Translations under genes and position numbers: made by a program | The notes under the pieces: model-generated | Told to the model about the DNA's origin: nothing | The model's input: only the letters and a program-made list of their open reading frames with translations | Databases searched by the model: none | Assembly (NCBI GenBank): GCA_918026815.1 | Contig: CAKJVC010000011.1 | Coordinates: forward strand, 186,001-250,000 | Reading direction: 5' to 3' | From: Chalara sp. BL73 | Lineage: Eukaryota; Ascomycota; Leotiomycetes; Helotiales | Length of the DNA stretch: 64,000 bases | Shown here: positions 56,750 through 64,000 of the stretch, piece after piece | Position numbering within the stretch: the stretch's first letter is position 1 | Layout of the letters: each line of letters begins with the position of its first letter

Positions 56750-57379
56750 ATGCCTTCCAAGCCTAAAACCTCACGTCGAGAAACTACCGTAGAACAGCGA
56801 AAAGCCGTATGGACCTGGTATTTGGCTGGCAAAACTATTAGTGCTATCGGACGCCTTGAAAACCTGCTCCGCACTACCTGCCACGATATTATTACAAGAG
56901 CAAAAGCTAGTACTGGCACCGACCGTTTTAAAAACAAAACTAGGCCAGGAATTCAGCCTAAACTTACTGTTCAGGCCGAAAGAAAGCTTGTACGCTATGC
57001 TACTACGAATACTACAGCATGTTTAGCTGCACTTGCAACGCTTTCTAAGTCAGGAAAGCAACTTTCTAAAAATCTAGTCCGAAAAACTCTCAAAAAATAC
57101 AACAAAGCTCGCAGACGCGCTCGCCGTAAGCTTTAGCTCAAACCTGCACACATAAAAAGAAGAATAGTTTTCGGAAAAGCTGAAAAGAAAAGAAATTGGA
57201 GCTTAGTTATATAGTCAGACGAATCTACTTTTGAAATTGGATATAAGGGCAAAAACTGGTGAATTACACGCGGACCAGAAAAAGAATACTTTAACAAAAT
57301 CCTTAAGTTTTCATTCAAGTCAAAAAAAACAAGTGTAAAAGTCTAGAGATGTTTTATAAGCAACGAATTTGGCCCTTTG
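56750..57379 (+). mobile_element. Tc1/mariner transposase remnant, truncated by a gypsy LTR
   Basis: One plus-strand frame reads from MPSKPKTSRRET through an N-terminal HTH (VEQRKAVWTWYLAGKTISAIG) and a second basic helix region. It reaches the first catalytic-Asp block SDESTFEIG and TRGPEKEY, as in fungal Tc1 transposases. In-frame stops are at 57134-57136 (TAG) and in three later places (before SDES, after KNW and before RCF). Some are explained by TGG-to-TAG. At 57379 the frame is cut exactly by the TGTTACG end of LTR A, so the second and third catalytic acidic residues are absent from the window. Confidence 0.8.
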
Positions 57380-57729
57380 TGTTACGCGCATCGCTAACAG
57401 ACTTGTGCCTTAGGGGCCTGAGGCTCGGTAGACTCGGTCTACACAGAGAACCCCTGGGGTAGGATCACGTGATGGATCATGGATCATGCTATGATCCACG
57501 ATCCATGGATTATAGAACCTGCAATAATCCAACACACGGAGGAATTTATATAAGTAAATAGCTTTTCTTTAGATAAAAGCTTCGTACTTAACTTAATATA
57601 GTATTTTAATACTATACTGTTCTCGGGATCAAAGTCTTTATATACAATATACTTACTTTTTTCCAAACCAACAACTTTCGGACTAAAATCTTTTATTTAT
57701 ATCAGTTGTAAGCTAATAAAACCGTAACA
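57380..57729 (+). repeat. Gypsy element A, 5' LTR
   Basis: This 350-nt segment begins TGTTACG and ends CGTAACA, a perfect 7-nt inverted terminal match with TG...CA ends. It inserts into the Tc1 frame. It has a TATA-like TTTATATAAG at about 57544. The first 170 nt have ordinary GC content and the rest is AT-rich. No clean tRNA-complementary primer site follows. Confidence 0.65.
57472..57506. repeat. Inverted repeat (16-bp arms, 3-nt loop) inside LTR A
   Basis: The arms at 57472-57487 and 57491-57506 pair with one mismatch around GCT. They are built from GGATCATGGATCAT-like sequence. It could form a hairpin in LTR RNA. Confidence 0.75.
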
Positions 57730-58150
57730 CTTTAAGTACTTTGTTTTGAAGTACTTGTATCGCATATAACAATATCGACAACTAGTTCAACTTCACGTAT
57801 TTTTAAAAGCTCAGCGCTATTTAAAGCTTTATTACTAATTTTACAGCTTGTTTACATGCTACAACAAGTCAAACTATTTAAAGTTTAAAAACCTAAAACT
57901 TTCGATAGCAGTCGACAGCACTTTCGCTTATATGTTTTACAGTGCGAGATTTACATTCGCATAAACCCGTTATTTTTCGAAAGCCAAAAGCAAATAGTTT
58001 TGTAAGCAGTATTTTTTTTAACAAAAATTACTTACAACTAGATTTTTACTTATTTAAAAAACTACTTCGCGTATTTACATAACAAAAAAAAAAATTGAAA
58101 CTAATTTTATTTTCAACAGCTATAAAAAATACGTTAGCTAACTTACTCGC

Positions 58151-58510
58151 ATGTTCAAAAACATAAATAAAGAAATAAAAGCCGAGCGAAACATACAAGT
58201 CTGCAAACAACTTACTAATATAACGAAATACACGAAACGTTTTAAGTTGCTAGCAAAAAAAGTAAACTGGAATAATAAAGCTTTTACTGCGCTTTACTAC
58301 AAAAGTCTTAAAAAGAATGTTAAAAATAATATTGTTCGAAAAAAACGACCAACTAACTTTATTGCTATAAAAAACAAAGCAATTAAAATTAACACTAGAC
58401 TATATAAAAAACGCATAGAAAAAAAAAAACAGTATTTTTTAAAGTTCAGCAAAAAGCAATATTTTCAGAAACTCTGCTACTACTTACTTATAAAACTAAA
58501 CGCGTTCTAA
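58151..58510 (+). pseudogene. Gag capsid fragment of gypsy element A
   Basis: This is an open 119-codon stretch with the recognisable chromovirus gag pattern: AERNIQVCKQ, a KRFKLLAKKVNWNNKAFTAL helix block and the NRAIKI-like KNKAIKINTRLY. Gly and Glu positions are replaced mostly by Lys or Asn, as expected from G-to-A changes. The original start is not preserved clearly. Confidence 0.6.
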
Positions 58511-60056
58511 AGCAAACTTAAACAAAAAAATAGTTTATTTAAAAAAAAAATGCAAAAACGACGCGACAAGAAATTATGTTTTAAATATAGCCTCCCGGGC
58601 TATATAGCTAGCTCGCATCGACAAAAACGACAACTTTAAAAAAAAAAAAAGCAACTAAACATTACAGGCAAAAAAAAATACAACAAAACACTTAGCAAAG
58701 TTTTGGCCGTGTTTAAAGCCAAAAAACCAGAAACGCCAGAAAAAAAACTAAAACGACAACGAATTTATACTTAACATAACGCTACGTGCATTAAGTGTAA
58801 AATGAAATGCAGTGCGGCCTAGAAAAACAAATGCTTCAGTTGTTATTTCGACAAAAATAACAAATAGAAAAAAACAAGCAAAACTATAAAAAAAATTTTA
58901 TTCTAAATAAATAAAGCAGCTATCGAATCAGAATCTAATAAAAATTAGAATGTAAGCTTAAAGCTAAACCGGCTTTTAAGAATTTCCGAATTAAAAAAAC
59001 GGATTTTGCATAAGTTACTATTTAAAGTAAATCAAAACGACTTTAAAGCACTTTCTAAAAAATATATAGTCAATAACACTCTAGCAAAAAAAATCACTTT
59101 TTAGCGGCGACTAAAAATTATCAATAATGAAATCTTTAAAAAAAGAATTAAACTAAAAGAAATAAAAGCAAAACGAAAAGCTAAAAATTGCAGTAAATAA
59201 AAAGCAATACTCGCAATAAGCTTAGTCGACGAATCTGAAAAAAACAATACAGCACACTATCGACACTTACAATATAGCACACTTTATTAAATTACATACT
59301 ACACAAACTACTGCATATATTATTATAACGCTAAACAAGCAAAGTAGTACTTAAAGCGAAAGCGAATAATATACTTCGAAAATAACAAAAAAAAAAAACC
59401 AAAAAAAAGAACTTTGCGCTTTCGGAAAAAAAAAACAATTATTCGTTAAAGTTAAACTAAAAACGTACAGCATAACAGCTATAATAAACTTTGAAACTAT
59501 TAAAAACTTTGTATTTCTAAATATAGTAAAACATTTCGAGATATTTACACAAGTTAAAACTAACTTATACACTTTTACAGTAACTAACAACACGAATACA
59601 TCGTACCGAAATAAACTCGTAAATATCGAAACATTAAAGCTTAAAATAAACACAAGTAACTACATAAAATAATTACAATTAAACGTTACTCGAATAAAGC
59701 AGCATAAAATCATTTTAGAAATGCTATAGATTATAAAATATAATTCAACGATCAATTAGCAAACAAAACAACTCGTTTTTAACAAATGCTAATGTGCAGT
59801 CAAGCTTAAACTATTAATTATTAAGCTAACAAAAAGCAAAAACAAAAAAGCACAACTAAAAAAACTCGACTAGAGCCCAAAAGAAGTTTGCGCTATTTCT
59901 AAAAAAAAGCCAAATTATTTAAACGAAGAATTACATACTAAAAAAGTACTTAAAAAGTATAAAAAGTTCGAAAAGCTGTTTTCGGAAAAACAAAGACTCG
60001 CGGCTCTACCGGAACACAAGCTATAAAATCATAAAATACTATTAATTAAAAAAGCA

Positions 60057-60965
60057 GTGCTTTTTAAAAAACCAATTTACTTATTATCCGAAAATAACCT
60101 AAAAACGCTTAAAAAGTTTATCGATTCAAACTTGAAAAAAAAAATAATTAAAAAGTTAATATTACTAGCAAAAAGCTCGGTGTTATTTGTGCTTAAACCG
60201 GACAAAACTAAAAAAATGTATATTGATTATCGAAAGTTGAACAATATAACAATTAAAAATCGCTATACACTACTAAAAGCAAACGAAATAAAAGATCGCT
60301 TGCAAAAAGCCAAAATATTTATATAGCTAAACTTACGAAATGCGTACTATAGTGTACGAATCAAAAAAAGCGAAAAATAAAAAACAGCTTTCGGAACCCG
60401 GTACAAACATTATAAGTTTACAGCTATGCCGATAAAACTTACGAATGCTTTCGCTACTTTTCAAAAACTAATTAACAATATTTTTATGCTATTTTTAGAC
60501 ATTACTTGTATATGCTATTTAAATAACATCTTGATTTATTTTAGCCGGAAAAAAAATTATAAAAATAATGTTAAAGCAGTACTATACGCGTTGTATAATG
60601 TTAACATAAAACTTAAGTTATCGAAGTGTCGATTTAAAGTCAAAAAAGTTATATTTTTAAAATATGTGATTTTCACAGAAAAAATCAAAATAAACTTAGC
60701 AAAAATTAAACTCATTTTAGAATAAAATGCTTTAATATACGTTAAAAACGTGCAGTCATTTGTAAGATTCGCTAATTTCTATCGGAGGTTTATTAAAAAA
60801 TATTCGGAATTAGCTATTCTATTAACTCGACTTACTCGGAAAAACGTGGTTTTTAAATAAACAGCAAAAGCACAAAAAGCGTTCGACAAGTTAAAACAGG
60901 CTTTTACTACCGCTTTTGTACTTTTCGCTTTCGATGCAAAAAAAGAAATTAAAGTAAAAACAAAT
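60057..60965 (+). pseudogene. Reverse transcriptase fragment of gypsy element A
   Basis: It is readable in one frame with stops: SSVLFVLKPDKTKKMYIDYRKLNN, then AFGTRYKHYKFTAMP, LTNAFATFQKLIN, CYLNNILIYF, SKCRFKVKKVIFL and [20 protein letters not shown]. It ends at AFDKLKQAFTTAFVLFAFD, the RT/RNase H junction. The catalytic Asp pair is Asn-Asn. The frame is cut at 60966 by LTR B. Confidence 0.85.
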
Positions 60966-60966
60966 G

Positions 60967-61419
60967 TGTAACGTACGGGGTAGCCTTAGGCCTAGGTAGC
61001 TGGGCTTGGGGCTCGTTGGTTGGTATGGTATATATGAAATAGACTAGACACTGCTTCTTACTGAAGAGTGAAACGTTACAAGTATAACAAAAACTATATT
61101 GCTAAACTATAATAAAGTTTGAGCACGAAGCTTTTAAGCTATAAAACTACGACTACTTATATACTATAGTTAAGTTGAAGTTTATTGGAGTTTTTGGAGT
61201 TTATATAAACTTTTAAAACTTTTTTAGACTTTATTACATGACACAGTCGCGGTTTCCAAAAGTTAATAAGCTGTCTGCTTTTTTACTTACTTAAAGTTTT
61301 AAAACACTGGCTAATTTTAAGATTTACATTTCTAAAATTTTTATTGGTTTCGGAACGCTAAAACGTTCTAAGGCTTTTTTTTTAAGACTTTAGCAAGTTT
61401 TAAAATTCGGTTCGTGACA
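60967..61419 (-). repeat. Gypsy element B, 3' LTR
   Basis: On the minus strand this begins TGTCACG and ends CGTTACA, near-perfect inverted ends matching the TGTYACG pattern of LTR A. A purine-rich tract directly precedes it on the minus strand. It interrupts element A at AAATG, a possible 5-bp target site. The element-outward half is GC-ordinary and the inner half AT-rich. A TATATAAG box is present at about 61150. Confidence 0.7.
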
Positions 61420-61439
61420 CTATTCCTTTTTCGTTTTAG
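61420..61439 (-). other. Polypurine tract of element B
   Basis: On the minus strand, a run of A and G with only two or three pyrimidines ends exactly at the TGTCACG start of the LTR. This fixes the element's orientation as minus. Confidence 0.55.
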
Positions 61440-61553
61440 CGTGCTTTTACGCTTAAATACAAGTAAAGAAATCTCGCGCGAGAAGTATAGCTTTTTTCTT
61501 TTTTTACTATGCTATTTTAGCGCACGAGCAGAATCAAAAATTGTAATAAAAGT

Positions 61554-62072
61554 TTGTTTAAAAAAAAAATTCGTAAAAAATTCGAGCTGGCTAATTTTAT
61601 CGAGTTTGTCGGCAAAAAGATGTTTTCGTGTACTCGATGTAAAAAAAAGGATTTGAAATGTGTTGCTGATCCAAAAAAAAAGCGCTTAGCGAAGTGTTTA
61701 GAATGTATACAAACGAAGTGTTTTTATAACATAAGCGTTTTTTTGTTCGAACGTTAGAACTTCGAAGTTTTGCGCTTAGCTAACTGAATGTTTTTCGATC
61801 GTTAGCTGAAAAAGCTGGACAATAAAAAGAAAAAAGCTTCGGCTTAAGCCTAAAAAGCTATAGCTAAATTGGCTTGTTTTCGGAAACAAAAAGCGTTTAT
61901 TAAAAGTCGTCGAAAAGAAATAGCTCGTCGTGGTTTTCGCTATTTGAAAAAGCTAAATGCTGCCGAAAAAAAAAAAAAAAAAAGACCGAAGCAAAAAAAA
62001 ACGAAAAGCAAAAGCAAGCCGTCGCTGCTAGCGTTGTTTTTGCTGCTAGCGAATTTTATAACGATTTTCTAG
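61554..62072 (+). pseudogene. Antisense ORF in element B with Zn2Cys6-like cysteine pattern
   Basis: One plus-strand frame of about 173 codons, with a few stops, lies opposite to the pol genes between pol and the 3' LTR. It contains C-x2-C-x6-C-x11-C-x2-C-x4-C (about 61629-61728), close to the fungal Zn2Cys6 spacing. A Lys/Arg-rich helical part follows (FRKQKAFIKSRRKEIARRGF, about 61874-61935). I recall similar proteins scattered in fungal genomes near retroelements. Function unknown. Confidence 0.5.
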
Positions 62073-62079
62073 CAGGATT

Positions 62080-64000
62080 TTCTAGTTTTTTAAACTTTTT
62101 CTAAGCAAATCAAGATTTTGTTAATAGAACTTTGTTAACAATTCAAAGTAATTAAAGTTGCTTTTAGGTTTTTATGTGTTTTTTGAATATAAGTAGTTTT
62201 TTTATTTAACGAAGTACTTGATTTGTGTTTTAACGTATTTGCAGTTCAGAATTTGTTTTATTTTATATTCGGCGTTTAAGTTAACTAAAAGAATTTCGAT
62301 TTTTAATACTAGTAAAACGCTCGGTAGTGCTTTTTTAAGCAAAAATACGTAAAATACTAAATAAATATTTATGTTTTTAAGTAAATCCAATTTATAGTTC
62401 AAAAGTTTTTTGACTTTTTTGATTTTGTACAGTTTTAATTTTTTGTAGTCTAGTTTGTTACTTGGTTTTTTAGTATTAATGTTTTTTTTAAACAAGTAAA
62501 CTTTTTTTTTTTTTTCGAAAGTAAGCTTTTGACTACGTTTTTTATTGTAGTAGTAAGCGTTTTTTTCTGCGACAAATTGCAGGTTTTCTGCTAGTTTTTT
62601 GTGCAAGTTTTTAATGTTTCGAACTTGGATTCGAGTATACTTGTTGTTAATGTCCGTAATTCCTGGTTTTTGTATATTACTAGCTTGTAGCCGTAATTAG
62701 CGAAAAATAGTAAAACTAGTGTTGTTTTTGTAGTCGAACTGTTGTATGCGAATTGTGCGAACGGTAATAGTTGGACTTAATTGTTTTGTTTGTAATTAAT
62801 ATAGCATTTCAAATATGTTTTTACTATTTAGTTTATTTTTTCGGTTTAGCTATTTGTTTGCAAGTAGAAAAACGTAAATAGCTTTTTTTTGGCGCTTAGT
62901 TGCGCTATAAAGCTTGTTTAGAACTTAAATGTAAAAAGCTTGTTTTTGTCCGATATAATTTTTTTTAGTAACTTATGCGAAACAATTACTTTCCTGAAAA
63001 AAGTGTGTACGAAGTTTTTTGCCGTGTTTAACTCGCAGTAAAAAACAAGTATTATATACTTCGTCAGTTTTTCTACTATAACTAAAATAAAATCGTATTT
63101 TACTTTTGTTACTAGGTTTTTAAACTTTGAAAGTTTAACGATAAAGTTTTAAAATATTGATTTTTATAGTATAAGCAGTATCGAGATTATTTGTATTTGC
63201 TTATAAAAAACTCGGCGTAAAACTTTGTTTTTAATGCAAGTATCGCAACCGTTAACTACCGTTTTTACCGTGCTTTTTAGTTTCGGGCACCAGAAAGTTT
63301 TCGCAATTTTTTTATACGTTTTTCTGATTTTTTAGTGTTTGTGTACAAAAAAGCTGTATTATTCTTTAACGAAACTTTTTTTGATCTTTTTAAGTAAATA
63401 CAGCTTTTCTGTTTTTTTTTGTCGAAAAACTTCGTTTTTTTCTTCGTTTTTTTTAAAAGCTTTTTTTAACATTTGTTGTACGCCCAGATTTTTTTTAGCG
63501 CCGTTCTTGAATCGTACTAGCTATAGCTTAGTAAAGTTATGTTTTATTGTAGCTGCGATTTTTTTAATGTTTAAAACAAAGTTTTTGTTTTTGAGTTTTT
63601 TAAACAAAACTGTTTTTTAATATACTTTAAAGTTTTCGTATTTTAGTTTTTTGCTAAGCGCGTTAGTTTTCGCGTTGTTTGTTTTGCTAACGTGCTTAAT
63701 AATTAAGTCGAATTCTGCTAGTTCTTTAGTTTATTTAGCTAGCTTTCGATTGTTTAAGATTTTAGTAGTAGTAAAAGTTCAAAAATTTATATAGTCAGTA
63801 TAAATAGTAACTGTGAACTTTGCTTTTTGTAAATAAATACGTTAATGTTTTAATGCTTCTATAATTGCAAGCAGTTTTTTTTTATAGATATTGTAGTTTT
63901 GTTCTGTTAACAACATTGTTTTTAAAAAGTAAACAACGAAATGCAATTTGTTATTGTCGTTTTCTTGAAAGTGTACTGCTTTTATAGTTGTATTTGAAGT
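62080..64000 (-). pseudogene. Pol fragment of element B: RNase H, integrase, chromodomain
   Basis: In minus-strand reading, RNase H is recognised at about 63990-63640 (EQNYNIYKKKLLAIIEALKH, TVTIYTDY, ELAEFDLIIKHV). The H2C2 integrase zinc region follows at about 63340-63190 (KIAKTFWCPKL, VVNGCDTCIKNK), then the core start DFILVIVEKLTKY. The late integrase region is at about 62606-62400 (AENLQFVAEKNAYYYNKKRS). The chromodomain lies at about 62290-62150 (NAEYKIKQILNCKYVKTQIKYFVK, then the NYLYSKNT stretch). Stops and Gly/Glu-to-Lys changes are frequent. Confidence 0.85.

Larger units (their letters stand above)
57380..60966 (+). mobile_element. Ty3/gypsy element A (5' part), heavily mutated
   Basis: The order is LTR, gag (about 58140-58510), degraded middle, then reverse transcriptase up to the start of RNase H (about 60965). 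There it is interrupted by element B's LTR. The coding strand is extremely A-rich with many TAA/TAG stops. The RT catalytic YLDD reads YLNN (60516-60527). The 3' half and 3' LTR should lie beyond the window, on the far side of element B. Confidence 0.8.
60967..64000 (-). mobile_element. Ty3/gypsy chromodomain element B (3' part), heavily mutated
   Basis: Minus strand, from the window edge leftwards: RNase H, zinc-binding H2C2 integrase, integrase core, chromodomain, an antisense ORF, a polypurine tract and the 3' LTR. It is nested in element A. Its 5' LTR, gag and RT lie beyond the window. RIP-like stops occur throughout. Confidence 0.8.

Noticed and set aside
59351..59653. 100-codon minus-strand hydrophobic ORF
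   Set aside because: It is the complement of the A-rich element A coding strand. The hydrophobicity is a composition artefact.
60967..61238. Shorter LTR B model ending at TTACA (61238)
   Set aside because: It has TG...CA ends, but no polypurine tract or primer site adjoins it. The 61419 boundary has both the TGTCACG end and an adjacent polypurine tract.
63339..63620. 93-codon plus-strand Phe/Ser-rich ORF
   Set aside because: It is antisense to mutated gypsy integrase. The Phe runs come from T-rich, RIP-like DNA.
1..64000. CRISPR arrays, bacterial operons, rRNA genes
   Set aside because: The window is eukaryotic with spliceosomal introns. No direct-repeat/spacer arrays or rRNA-like sequence were seen.

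Overview
The window is nuclear DNA from a filamentous ascomycete. Genes carry short (44-90 nt) spliceosomal introns with GTRAGT-like donors and CTAAC-like branch points. The gene set is fungal: NPL4, arginine-specific carbamoyl-phosphate synthase, BRR2, Dsc4, RCL1, alternative oxidase, UstYa/DUF3328 and DUF3074. The AT-rich, mutated transposon block at the right end is typical of RIP-active genomes. Protein flavour suggests Leotiomycetes (Helotiales), but that is an impression, not a measurement.

Layout. (1) 0-28 kb is a conserved housekeeping block: SEC66 (-), NPL4 (+), mitochondrial CPA2 (-), FRS2 (-), an unknown coiled-coil-like protein (-), BRR2 (+), a PWWP/TFIIS-N-like chromatin protein (+), DUF1746/Dsc4 (+) and RCL1 (-). 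(2) 28-39.7 kb is accessory and gene-poor. It holds a small Ser/Pro-rich protein, two neighbouring Arg/Gly-rich proteins that both end in a CaaX box (CIIL and CVIL), a decayed gene with three in-frame stops, and about 8 kb with no convincing gene. (3) 39.7-46 kb holds a seven-TM receptor-like gene and alternative oxidase. (4) 47-52.3 kb is the most interesting part. A secreted precursor with tandem Tyr-containing repeats separated by dibasic Kex2 sites is divergently paired with a UstYa (DUF3328) oxidase-like gene. This is the minimal signature of a dikaritin/ustiloxin-type RiPP locus. It is flanked by a frameshifted GFA-family gene and a membrane-anchored cupredoxin-like protein that appears to lack most copper ligands. 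(5) 53-56.3 kb holds a THOC5-like THO subunit, a decayed ADE8 copy and a DUF3074 protein. (6) 56.7-64 kb is a transposon nest: a Tc1/mariner transposase is broken by Ty3/gypsy element A (+), which is broken within the RT/RNase H region by chromodomain gypsy element B (-). Both gypsy copies are heavily mutated.

How the genes work together. Most housekeeping neighbours are functionally unrelated. The one pair that suggests a shared pathway is the RiPP precursor and UstYa gene, which share a 758-bp divergent promoter containing a CGG-N5-CCG zinc-cluster-type site. The expected model is secretion of the precursor, Kex2 processing at the repeats, and oxidative macrocyclisation at the Tyr-containing cores by UstYa. 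No tyrosinase, methyltransferase or second UstYa is visible, so the product and the missing enzymes are unknown.

A second anomaly is CPA2. It is split by 882 nt that begin with a perfect GTAAGT donor but end in CG rather than AG at the only frame-correct junction.

Exon coordinates were worked out by hand from reading frame, splice consensus and family conservation, and have not been checked against transcripts.
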